This document shows, in pieces, positions 56,334 to 64,000 of a DNA stretch of 64,000 bases. Source of the DNA: Phycisphaerae bacterium (GTDB taxonomy: Bacteria > Planctomycetota > Phycisphaerae > Phycisphaerales > UBA1924); NCBI GenBank assembly GCA_016793805.1, contig JAEUIZ010000056.1, positions 221,773 through 285,772 on the forward strand. The letters run 5' to 3'. The notes below the pieces were generated by a model. The model was given only the letters and a program-made list of their open reading frames with translations. It was not told the origin of the DNA and ran no database searches. Positions within the stretch are counted from its first letter, which is position 1; each line of letters starts with the position of its first letter. A program made the translations under genes and the position numbers.

Positions 56334-58429
56334 CATGGCTCTCGCCCATGCTGGGGATCGTCGCGGCGTCGATCGCGGTCCCGACGCTGGTGATCCTGTA
56401 CTTCCTCAAACTGCGGCGGCGCGACGTGGAGATCTCGACGACGCTGCTGTGGAAGAAGTCGATCCAGGACCTGCAGGCCAACGCGCCGTTCCAGCGGCTG
56501 CGGCGGAACATCCTGCTCCTGTTGCAACTGCTCGCGCTGGGGGCGGCGCTGACGGCCCTCGCGCAGCCGCAGATCCGCTCGGCGATGGCCACGGGGCAGA
56601 AGCACCTGATCCTCATCGATCGCTCGGCGAGCATGAACGCGACGGACGGGGCGGCGGGGTCGCGTGCGGAGCGCGTGTCGCGGCTGGAGGCCGCCAAGGC
56701 CGAGGCGATCCGGCTGGTGGACTCGCTCCGCGAGCCCGGGATCTTCGACCAGGTGGGCGGTGGCGAGGGCGACCAGGCGATGGTGATCGCCTTTGACACG
56801 ACGGCGAAGGTGCTGCAGTCGTTCACAGGGGACAAGGCGCTGCTGCGATCGGCGATCCGGGCGATCGAGCCGAGCGACTCGCCGTCGTCGATCGACGAGG
56901 CGATCCGGCTGGCGCTGGCGCAGGCGCCGCGCGACGTGGTGATCGAGACGAGGCCGGACGGGACGGAGTCGCGGTATGAGCGCCCGCCCAAGCCGGTGGG
57001 CACGATCCACATCTACTCGGACGGGCGTCTGCCGGACGTGGGCCGGGTGGACGCGGGCCGCGAGGAGGACATGCGGTTCCACTCGATCGGGACGGCGGAG
57101 GCGACGAACATCGGGATCACGAGCCTGCGTGCGGGCCGGGCGTTCGATAACCCCAGTGAACTGTCGATCTTCGTGGGCCTGCAGACGACGGAGCGCTCGC
57201 CGCGGACGGTGGACGTGGAACTGCGTCTCAACGGGGAGGTCGCGTCGATCCGGCCCGTGGAACTGCCCTCGGCGACCATCGAGGAGACGGGCGAGCGCAA
57301 GGGACGGATGGCGCCGGGCGTGGGCGGAACGGTCTTCCGGCTCGAGCGGCCCGAGGGCGCGATCGTCGCGGTGCGGGTCTCGGCGCCCGCGACGGACGAA
57401 CTCTCGACGGACAACGCGGCGTTCCTCGTGGCGCCCCCGGCCAAGCGGCTGTCGGTCGCGGTGGTGACGCGCGGCAACCTGTTCCTGAGCGCGGCCCTGG
57501 AGAACCTCCCGCTGGCGAGGCTGGACACGCTGACGCCCGAGCAGTTCGAGCAGGCCCGCGCGGACGGGAAAGCCACGGTCTACGACGTGGTCGTGCTCGA
57601 CGGGTATCTCCCGACGACGCCCAAGGACGCGGCGACGCCGCTGCCCGCGGGGCGCTACCTGGTGCTCGGCGCGGTCCCCGGGACGCCCGCTGGCCTCGTG
57701 GACAAGGGGAAGTTGGGTCCGGCGGTGATGGTGGACTGGTCCAAGACGCACCCGGCGCTGCGCGGGATCAGCCTCGACGCGCTCAACATCGGCGCGTCGC
57801 GGCCTGTCGAGATCCCGCCGACGAGCGCGGCCACGGTGCTCGCGGCCGCCGACAACGGCCCGGCGATCGTCGAACTCACCACGCCCGAGGCCCGCGCGAT
57901 CGTCGTGGGCTTTGACGTGGCCGAGAGCGACTGGCCCTTTGACGTGAGTTTCGTCGTCTTCATGGCGCAGGCGGTGGAGCACCTGGGCGACGACGGCGCG
58001 GGCGTGGCCCAGAGCGTGCAGCCCGGCGGGGTCTACGCGGGACGCCTCCCGCGCGGATCGGCGGAGGTTCGCGTGCGACTGCCCGACGGCGCCACGGCCC
58101 CCGCGGGCGATCCCGCGCCGGACGGCACGGTTGTCTTTGGGCCGCTCCAGCGCGTCGGGGTCTACCAGATGTCGTGGCGTGGGGAGCCCGGCCCGTCCGA
58201 CGGGAAGAGCGGCGATCGCGCGGTCCGGCCGTTTGCCGCCAACCTGCTCGACGCCGCCGAGAGCGACATCGGGGCGGTGGGCACGCTCGAACTGGCACGA
58301 CAGCGCGTGTCGGCAGAGGCGGACAGTCGCGGCAAGACGGTGCGCTCGCTCTGGCCTTGGCTGCTCCTGGCCGCGCTGGGGGTCCTGCTGCTCGAGTGGT
58401 TCATCTACAACCGGAAGGTGCAGGTGTGA
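56330..58429 (+). CDS. BatA-type membrane VWA protein
   Basis: 699 residues. The N-terminal BatA segment ('LVILYFLKLRRRDVEISTTL') with two membrane helices is followed by a VWA domain with MIDAS 'ILIDRSASMN' (about 95-104). The middle is beta-rich, then a class I amidotransferase-like stretch ('ATVYDVVVLDGYLPTTPK', about 420-440), and a C-terminal membrane segment ('WPWLLLAALGVLLLEWFIY'). It resembles Bat proteins of Bacteroidetes aerotolerance operons. It overlaps the DUF58 gene and the following gene by 4 nt each. Confidence 0.88.
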   Translation: MTWLSPMLGIVAASIAVPTLVILYFLKLRRRDVEISTTLLWKKSIQDLQANAPFQRLRRNILLLLQLLALGAALTALAQPQIRSAMATGQKHLILIDRSASMNATDGAAGSRAERVSRLEAAKAEAIRLVDSLREPGIFDQVGGGEGDQAMVIAFDTTAKVLQSFTGDKALLRSAIRAIEPSDSPSSIDEAIRLALAQAPRDVVIETRPDGTESRYERPPKPVGTIHIYSDGRLPDVGRVDAGREEDMRFHSIGTAEATNIGITSLRAGRAFDNPSELSIFVGLQTTERSPRTVDVELRLNGEVASIRPVELPSATIEETGERKGRMAPGVGGTVFRLERPEGAIVAVRVSAPATDELSTDNAAFLVAPPAKRLSVAVVTRGNLFLSAALENLPLARLDTLTPEQFEQARADGKATVYDVVVLDGYLPTTPKDAATPLPAGRYLVLGAVPGTPAGLVDKGKLGPAVMVDWSKTHPALRGISLDALNIGASRPVEIPPTSAATVLAAADNGPAIVELTTPEARAIVVGFDVAESDWPFDVSFVVFMAQAVEHLGDDGAGVAQSVQPGGVYAGRLPRGSAEVRVRLPDGATAPAGDPAPDGTVVFGPLQRVGVYQMSWRGEPGPSDGKSGDRAVRPFAANLLDAAESDIGAVGTLELARQRVSAEADSRGKTVRSLWPWLLLAALGVLLLEWFIYNRKVQV

Positions 58430-60855
58430 TCGCGCAACGCGTCTGCAACTTCGCGGCCCCGAGCCCCAAGAACATGGCGATGTTCCTCCTCGCGGTGCTG
58501 GCGTCGGCGGCCCTGGGCGCGCAACCCCCGGCGGACGCGCCCCTCGACACCCGCGCGCGGGGAACGGGGTTCTTCGTCTCGTGGGGCTTCGGCGGGCAGA
58601 TGCCCGCGGGAGTCTGGGCGCCGATCCGCGTCAACGTCGGCACGGGGGACGAGGCGCTCTCGGGTGTCGTCGTCGTGCGCTACCAGCAAGACGCGACGCA
58701 ATCGGCGGAGATCGTCACGCCCTTTGCCGCCACGCCCAACAAGGTGACGCCCGTGCCGGTGGTCGTGCGGGTGCCCGAGATGTGCGAGTCCGTGAGCGTC
58801 GCGCTGCTCAACGAGGATGGGGCGGTGGTGGCGTCCGAGCGGTACGAGGCCAACACGTCGCAGGCCGGGAAGCGTCTGCCCGCGCTGCTCACGCCCGAGG
58901 TGGGTCTCGTGGTGTCGATCGGTCGCAATGCGCTTGCCGACGCGGTGCGCGACTGGTCGCAGGCGGTCTGGCAGTCCGACGCGGAGCGTCCTCGGCGGCA
59001 GGCGGCTCCGACCGCGGGCGCCACGCAATCGAGCCGATCGACCGATCCGGGGCGCTCGCCCTTTGCGCTCGAGGCGAGGTGGCGCCGGATGACTGGCGCG
59101 CGCGTCGAGCCGGCGCTGATGCCGATGTCGTGGACGGCGTACGACGGAGTTGTCGCGCTGGCCGTGGACGGCGACGCCGAGGCGGACCCGATCGCGGTGT
59201 CGGCGGTGCGGCGCTGGGTCGAGAGCGGGGGACGGCTCGTGCTCCTCGCGGGTGACGCGGGTGACGCGTGGCGACGCTGGCTCCCGCCCGAGGCGGCCGG
59301 TGCCGTCGCGGCGGGCGCGCTGCGTCGCGTTGACACCCCCAGGGCCCTCCGCGAGGCGATGGACCGGGCGCGGGCGACCGAACGGAAGCGCACCGAGGAC
59401 GCCAGCGACGCGACCGCGGGGGCCGAGATTCCCGCCACGAGCGAGACGATCAGCGCTCGATCGCTTCGGCTGGCGGGCTCGCCACGGGGATGGGTGCTCC
59501 GGTGGAACGTCGGCGAGGGCGAGGGGCTGCTGGCGGAGGGGCCCTGCGGCTTCGGTTGGGTCACGGTGCTGGGCGTCGATCCCGCGCGCGTTCCCGCCAC
59601 GCTCTCGACGCGGGCGGCGGGGAGCGTCTGGCGCTCGGCGCTGGAGGCCGCCTTGGACGACTTCCTGATGTCGCCCGTGCAGCAGCGGCAGATGTGGTGG
59701 TACGCGGCGACTCGCGGGCGTGTGGGCTCAACCAACGCGGCGCTCGAATCGCTGGCGGACATCCCGATGCTCGGCAACGCCGTGTTCTTCGCCATCGGGG
59801 GCTGCATGCTCGGGCTGGCGCTGGTGCTCGGGCCCGGGGACTACGTCGTGCTCCGCCGGCTCGGGGCGCGGCATCGGTCGTGGGCGACGGCGCTGGGCTG
59901 GATCGCCGTGGCGACGTGCGGCGCGTACGTCATGCCGCGGGTCATCCGCACCGAGGCGACGCGGGTGAACGGGATCACGCTGATCGACGCGATCGCCTCG
60001 GGGGTCGGGGGCGCCGCGGGCCCGGCGTTCCACACGTCGTTCAGCGGCATCTACGCGGCGCGGTCGGGCGTGGCCCGCGTCCTCGATCCCGCGCCGACCG
60101 ATTGGACCAGCGGCGTCGCGGCGCAGTCCGTGTTCGGCGCCGACGGAACCCCGACCGCGCTCGTCCCGACATTGCAGGCGGCCGCGGGCGGCGAGGCGGG
60201 CTCGGAGCGGGGCAACCCGGCCACGGCGCTGCCGCTGGGCCTGTGGACGTTCCGCACGCTCATGCACGAGGGCCCGGATGCGCTGAGGCTCGTCGGTCGC
60301 GTGGACCGATCGGCGTCGGCGTACGAGGTGACGCTCTCGGGCCTGCCTCGCGGCGCGCGGGTGGTGTCGGCGGCGCTCCGCGTGGGCGGGAGTTGGATGC
60401 ACATCCCGATGCCCGGCGAGGCTGCGGAGGCGCCGGCCCAGGGCCCGCGAACCATGCGGACGCCGATGCGCACCCGGGCGGACGAGCCGCGGGATTGGAA
60501 GCCGCGGGCAGCGGTCGGCGCGCACGAATCGGACGGGGTGGCGTGGACGGGGCGGTTCGCGACGGATCTCGCCAGCGCGACCCCGCCGCCGTTCTGGGCG
60601 CCGGTTCCCGAGATGAGCGAGGACGAGGCGATCACCTGGCCACCGACCGCGATCACGGATGCTCCCGGGCGGTGGCTCGACGCGCCGGGCGCCGATCGGC
60701 GATCCATGGCGATCGAGCGGCGCGTGGAATCGCGCTCGCACGCGGCGGTCTACCTGCTCGTCGAGGACTGGCCCCCGCGCACGCGGATCAACTGGAACGC
60801 GCGCGAGAGACAATGGGCGGTCGTGCGGGCGCTGATCCCACTGGAGACGGAATGA
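58426..60855 (+). CDS. Large membrane protein of the MoxR/ABC operon, function unknown
   Basis: 809 residues from GTG 58426, overlapping the previous stop by 4 nt. A signal-like segment ('NMAMFLLAVLASAALGAQ'), a beta domain (about 35-170), a GATase-like stretch ('WVESGGRLVLLAGDAGDAW', about 264-282), two membrane segments around 447-475 and 485-505, then another extracytoplasmic beta domain. Similar proteins occur next to ABC transporters in planctomycetes. No enzymatic motif is visible. It is coupled to the downstream ATPase by a 4-nt overlap. Confidence 0.75.
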   Translation: MIAQRVCNFAAPSPKNMAMFLLAVLASAALGAQPPADAPLDTRARGTGFFVSWGFGGQMPAGVWAPIRVNVGTGDEALSGVVVVRYQQDATQSAEIVTPFAATPNKVTPVPVVVRVPEMCESVSVALLNEDGAVVASERYEANTSQAGKRLPALLTPEVGLVVSIGRNALADAVRDWSQAVWQSDAERPRRQAAPTAGATQSSRSTDPGRSPFALEARWRRMTGARVEPALMPMSWTAYDGVVALAVDGDAEADPIAVSAVRRWVESGGRLVLLAGDAGDAWRRWLPPEAAGAVAAGALRRVDTPRALREAMDRARATERKRTEDASDATAGAEIPATSETISARSLRLAGSPRGWVLRWNVGEGEGLLAEGPCGFGWVTVLGVDPARVPATLSTRAAGSVWRSALEAALDDFLMSPVQQRQMWWYAATRGRVGSTNAALESLADIPMLGNAVFFAIGGCMLGLALVLGPGDYVVLRRLGARHRSWATALGWIAVATCGAYVMPRVIRTEATRVNGITLIDAIASGVGGAAGPAFHTSFSGIYAARSGVARVLDPAPTDWTSGVAAQSVFGADGTPTALVPTLQAAAGGEAGSERGNPATALPLGLWTFRTLMHEGPDALRLVGRVDRSASAYEVTLSGLPRGARVVSAALRVGGSWMHIPMPGEAAEAPAQGPRTMRTPMRTRADEPRDWKPRAAVGAHESDGVAWTGRFATDLASATPPPFWAPVPEMSEDEAITWPPTAITDAPGRWLDAPGADRRSMAIERRVESRSHAAVYLLVEDWPPRTRINWNARERQWAVVRALIPLETE

Positions 60856-61784
60856 TCGAGATCACCAACCTCACCAAGCGATTCGGGGACCTCGTGGCCG
60901 TCGATCACCTCTCGCTCTCGATCGGGCCGGGGGAGGTCTTTGGGTTCATCGGGCCCAACGGCGCGGGCAAGAGCACGACGATGAAGATCCTCGCGTGCCT
61001 GATGAAGCCCGACGAGGGCTCGGCCCGGGTCGATGGGCTCGACGTGATGCGCGATGGCGATCGAATCCGCAGGATCCTGGGCTACATGCCCGACTTCCTG
61101 GGCGTGTACGACGACCTGACGGTGGACGAGTACCTCCAGTTCTTCGCGGCGGCGTTCGAGATCCCGCGCTCGCGTCGGCGCACGGTCGTGGACTCTGTCC
61201 TCGAACTCACCGACCTGACGGGCAAGCGGAAGGCAATGGTGGACAGCCTCTCGCGCGGGATGCAGCAGCGGCTCGGGGTCGCGCGCGTGCTCATCCACGA
61301 GCCCAAGGTCCTGCTGCTCGACGAGCCGGCCAGCGGGCTCGACCCGCGGGCGCGGATCGAGATGCGCTCGCTCATCACGGAACTGGGCCGCATGGGCAAG
61401 TGCCTCATGGTCAGTTCGCACATCCTGACCGAACTGGGCGAGATGTCCACGAGCATCGGGATCATCGAGCGCGGTCGGCTGCTCTTTGCCGGATCACTGG
61501 CCGAGGCCCTGGCGCGCGTCCGCGGGGGCGAACGGATCGCGATCCGGCCCGAGGGCGACGCGGACCTCGTGTCGGCGGCGGCGACGCTGGCGGCCGACCC
61601 TCGTGTCGCGCGGGCCTTCGCCGAGGACGGAAACCTCGTCGTCGAACTCACCCCGGGCGAGCACGGACACCACTTCGTGCTCGAGCGCCTCATGGTCTCG
61701 GGCGTCCGCATCGCGTCCTTCGCCCCGCAGGCCGTGAAACTCGAGGACGCCTTCCTCACGCTCACCAAGGGGGCGCTGCAATAG
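60852..61784 (+). CDS. ABC transporter ATPase
   Basis: 310 residues. Walker A 'FIGPNGAGKSTTMKIL', Q-loop region 'LGYMPDFLGVYDDLTV', signature 'LSRGMQQRLGVARVL', Walker B 'LLLDEPASGLDP', switch His 'VSSHILTEL'. The C-terminal 80 residues are an accessory domain. The signature again has the LSRG form found in the ATPase at 24986, so both belong to the same exporter class. It works with the following double permease. Confidence 0.94.
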   Translation: MIEITNLTKRFGDLVAVDHLSLSIGPGEVFGFIGPNGAGKSTTMKILACLMKPDEGSARVDGLDVMRDGDRIRRILGYMPDFLGVYDDLTVDEYLQFFAAAFEIPRSRRRTVVDSVLELTDLTGKRKAMVDSLSRGMQQRLGVARVLIHEPKVLLLDEPASGLDPRARIEMRSLITELGRMGKCLMVSSHILTELGEMSTSIGIIERGRLLFAGSLAEALARVRGGERIAIRPEGDADLVSAAATLAADPRVARAFAEDGNLVVELTPGEHGHHFVLERLMVSGVRIASFAPQAVKLEDAFLTLTKGALQ

Positions 61785-61786
61785 GC

Positions 61787-63769
61787 ATGGCACGCGCGCG
61801 AGCCATCCTGCGTGGGCTCCGGCCCGGGGCGCTCCTCTTCGGGCCGATCTTCCAGCGCGAGGTCGTCGCCTCGGGTCGGCGTCGCGGCACCTACGTCGCC
61901 CGCTGCGCCTATGCCGTGGGGCTCTTGGTGATCGTCGGGCTCATCTTCAACGGGATGCGAGACAGCGCCGGGTCGTACTCGGCGGTCTCGCGGCTTCAGG
62001 CGCTCCAGACCGCCGCGCCGCAACTGGCCCTCGTCATCGCCTGGTTCCAGTTTGTCGCGATGACGCTCGGGTCCCCGATCCTCTCGGCGGGAGCGATCTG
62101 CGACGAGAAGCGAGCCCGCACCCTCGCGGTCCTCATGACCACGCCCCTGACCAGCGCCCAGATCGTGGTCGGGAAACTCGCCAGCCGGCTCGTCCACATC
62201 CTCATCCTTTCCCTCATCGCGACGCCATTCCTCCTCGCGATCCGAGTGTGCGGCGGGCTCGACGCGGCCCTCGTGCTGGGGACGACGGCTCTGGCCCTCA
62301 CCACCGCCGTGCTCGGGGCGTCGCTGGGGCTTCTCTTCTCCGTCGGGCACGCGCGGGCCACCACCGCCGCGGTCATGGGCCTGCTGGCGCTGCTGCTGGT
62401 GCAGGGCGGGCCGGCGGCGGCCGAGGGCGTCATCTATTACGCCGTCAACTACAGCGACCTGGGCGCCCCGGCCACGTACGAGTACCACAAGAACATCCTC
62501 GCCACCTGCGCTCCGGCGACGATGGGCCTGACGACCCTGGGCGTGGCCATGGGCACCGGCGCGCCCGACTTGGTGATCCAGGCCGACTGGCCCTTCGACG
62601 GCGTCGAGGGCCCCGTCGCTCGCTCGTTCGGCCCGACGTGGGCGTGGTGCTCGGGGTACAACCTCGTGATGGCCGCGGGCGCCACGCTCCTGACCATTCG
62701 CGTCCTGCGGCGGCGGATGCTCCGCGAGGCTTCTGGCGGGGGAGCGCCGACGCGGGCCCGGCGGCGACGCCGGCGAGCGCCCGCGACGACGGCCATGCCG
62801 GAACCGGCCATCCACGGCGCCGCGGGCCCGGCAGCGAGCACCGAGGCCGCACCCGCCGCGCCCGAGGCCCCCAGCGGCGCCAAGGCCGGCGACGCCCACG
62901 ACGAGCCCGTCCGCGAGCGTGAGCGCCAGCGCGAGGTCTCGCACCACCCCGTCCTCTGGCGCGAACTGCGACAGTCCAGTTTCGGGTCACGACGCGCCGC
63001 CTGGATCGTGGTTCTGGTCACGCTCGGCGGTCTGATCCTCCTCTACGCCAACACGCGCATGTCCGACGAGGGCCTGCACGCCACGATCGCCGTGCTCGGG
63101 GCGATCGTCGCGATGATCCAGCCGGTGTTCCTGACGACGGGCGGGGTGGCGGGCGAGCGCGAGGCCCGGACGTGGGAGGTGCTGCTGACGACGCCGCTCT
63201 CGGGCCGGGCGGTGGTGCTGGGGAAGTACCTCGGGCTGTTGCGGGCGCAGTGGTTCCTCCCGAGCGTGGCGCTGGGGCACCTCTCGGTGGCGGCCCTTGG
63301 CGGGTGGATCAGTTGGTGGTTTGCCGTCCATGCCGCGCTCATCTTCCTCGGACCTGCGCTCTTCCTCACCGCCACCGGGCAACTCTTCAGCCTGGTCTTT
63401 CGCAAGGCGGTCACGGCGGCCGTCGCGAACCTCGGGGTGGCGCTGGCGCTGTGGCTGGGGGTCTGGGTGGCGCTGCTGATGGGCGGGTGGTTCATGGACT
63501 GGACCGACTCCCGCTGGTTCGCCCGCTTCGGGCACGCGGCCTACGCCCTCAACCCCGTGGCGATGGCGGTCTCGAGCGGGGAGTCCGCGATGCACCCGGG
63601 CCGCATCGCGTCGGAGTTCACGCTCGAGGGCTTCTCCCGCGTCCGCCTGTCACTGGGCGAGTTCACGGCGGTGGTGGTGGGGGTGCTTGCCGCCTATGCC
63701 GCGCTCGGGGGCGGGGCCCTGGCCCTGGCCATCCTCGGGTTCCGCCGCCTGAGCGGGCGGTCGAGTTAG
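61787..63769 (+). CDS. Fused tandem ABC-2 permease
   Basis: 660 residues made of two permease-like halves. First half: membrane segments from about 40 to 300, with 'CDEKRARTLAVLMTTPLTS' (105-123). Second half: segments from about 400 to 650, with 'AGEREARTWEVLLTTPLSG' at about 455-473. These coupling motifs are clearly homologous, as are 'FQREVV' and 'LWRELR' at the start of each half. The halves are joined by an Ala/Pro/Arg-rich linker (about 312-390). The single polypeptide probably supplies both transmembrane halves. It starts 2 nt after the ATPase stop. Confidence 0.88.
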   Translation: MARARAILRGLRPGALLFGPIFQREVVASGRRRGTYVARCAYAVGLLVIVGLIFNGMRDSAGSYSAVSRLQALQTAAPQLALVIAWFQFVAMTLGSPILSAGAICDEKRARTLAVLMTTPLTSAQIVVGKLASRLVHILILSLIATPFLLAIRVCGGLDAALVLGTTALALTTAVLGASLGLLFSVGHARATTAAVMGLLALLLVQGGPAAAEGVIYYAVNYSDLGAPATYEYHKNILATCAPATMGLTTLGVAMGTGAPDLVIQADWPFDGVEGPVARSFGPTWAWCSGYNLVMAAGATLLTIRVLRRRMLREASGGGAPTRARRRRRRAPATTAMPEPAIHGAAGPAASTEAAPAAPEAPSGAKAGDAHDEPVRERERQREVSHHPVLWRELRQSSFGSRRAAWIVVLVTLGGLILLYANTRMSDEGLHATIAVLGAIVAMIQPVFLTTGGVAGEREARTWEVLLTTPLSGRAVVLGKYLGLLRAQWFLPSVALGHLSVAALGGWISWWFAVHAALIFLGPALFLTATGQLFSLVFRKAVTAAVANLGVALALWLGVWVALLMGGWFMDWTDSRWFARFGHAAYALNPVAMAVSSGESAMHPGRIASEFTLEGFSRVRLSLGEFTAVVVGVLAAYAALGGGALALAILGFRRLSGRSS

Positions 63770-63780
63770 TCGGGGCGGGG

Positions 63781-63786
63781 TATCAT
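63781..63786 (+). promoter_or_regulatory. Putative -10 element of the ferredoxin gene
   Basis: TATCAT, 47 nt before ATG 63834. The leader would contain the purine-rich GGGGAGGAGG stretch, which is too far from the ATG to be a normal ribosome site. Confidence 0.35.
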
Positions 63787-63833
63787 GGGCGGCCGAGCCG
63801 GGGAGGAGGGGGGCTCGGGCCTGAGAACGATCC

Positions 63834-64000
63834 ATGCCTCACATCATCGCCGAACCGTGCATCGGAACCAAGGACGTCTCGTGCGTGGCGGTCTGCCCCG
63901 TGGACTGCATCCACCCGACGAAGAACGAGCCGCAGTTCGAGACCGCCGAGCAGCTCTACATCGACCCGGACACCTGCATCGACTGCGGGCTGTGCGTCGA
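63834..64000 (+). CDS. Ferredoxin, N-terminal part
   Basis: 55 codons before the window edge. 'CIGTKDVSCVAVCPVDCI' and 'DTCIDCGLCV' give the cysteine pattern of the small 7Fe/8Fe bacterial ferredoxins: a first cluster with the C-x7-C-x3-C-type spacing and a second typical CxxCxxC cluster beginning. It is a soluble electron carrier. The ATG is at 63834; the usual ribosome site is not obvious. The gene continues past the right edge. Confidence 0.9.
   Translation, partial: MPHIIAEPCIGTKDVSCVAVCPVDCIHPTKNEPQFETAEQLYIDPDTCIDCGLCV

Noticed and set aside
1..64000. CRISPR array or prophage
   Set aside because: No regularly spaced direct repeats of CRISPR size and no integrase, capsid, terminase or transposase sequence were seen on either strand.

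Overview
The window is high-GC bacterial chromosome (third codon positions mostly G or C) and reads as Planctomycetota, most likely class Phycisphaerae. Four things point there: a pseudopilin-like protein with an H-x9-DG-type C-terminus, tandem secreted proteins with a PLPPAA/Arg-rich sorting tail of PEP-CTERM type, small membrane proteins ending in a CxxC...CPECG zinc ribbon, and MoxR/DUF58/double-VWA operons. The taxonomic call is inference from gene content. I see no rRNA, tRNA, insertion sequence, prophage or CRISPR array.

Layout. 1-13 kb: mostly single genes (glycosyltransferase, phosphodiesterase-like lipoprotein, polyprenyl synthase, asd, pseudopilin, tyrS, uvrC, thioredoxin-like, YggS, peroxiredoxin). 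13.4-16.6 kb: mreC-mreD, then two tandem paralogous secreted proteins closed by a strong intrinsic terminator. 16.6-25 kb: mutarotase, metallo-beta-lactamase/rhodanese fusion, kinase-like protein, lemA-htpX, membrane protein-prmC, GAF-receiver protein. 25-28.8 kb: a Gld-like ABC exporter. 29-34.8 kb: DUF444, sigma factor and partner, pteridine-reductase-like SDR, TPR protein. 34.9-39.3 kb: valS and a DUF1570 lipoprotein. 39.3-46.5 kb (minus): M16 protease-rsmH-LysM-ftsL-ftsI, a reduced dcw-type division cluster. 46.7-48.3 kb: a single-chain DNA methyltransferase fused to an Mrr-like nuclease. 48.4-63.8 kb: an ABC permease, then a long co-directional operon NHL-VWA-MoxR-DUF58-VWA-membrane protein-ABC ATPase-ABC permease. 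A ferredoxin gene is cut by the right edge.

How the genes work together. Genes are tightly packed, with about eleven 4-nt ATGA/GTGA stop/start overlaps marking translationally coupled operons. The division and shape genes (mreCD, rsmH, ftsL, ftsI, LysM) indicate a peptidoglycan-making cell. The VWA/MoxR/DUF58 module with its own ABC transporter looks like one envelope-associated machine of unknown substrate.

The most striking cross-cutting signal is that many genes have no Shine-Dalgarno sequence. Instead they carry a -10-like hexamer (TANNNT or GATANT) ending only 4-9 nt before the start codon, on both strands, which suggests widespread leaderless transcription. Other notable signals are the methyltransferase-nuclease fusion with a compositionally foreign middle, long G tracts beside it, and glycine-rich inserts in conserved enzymes.
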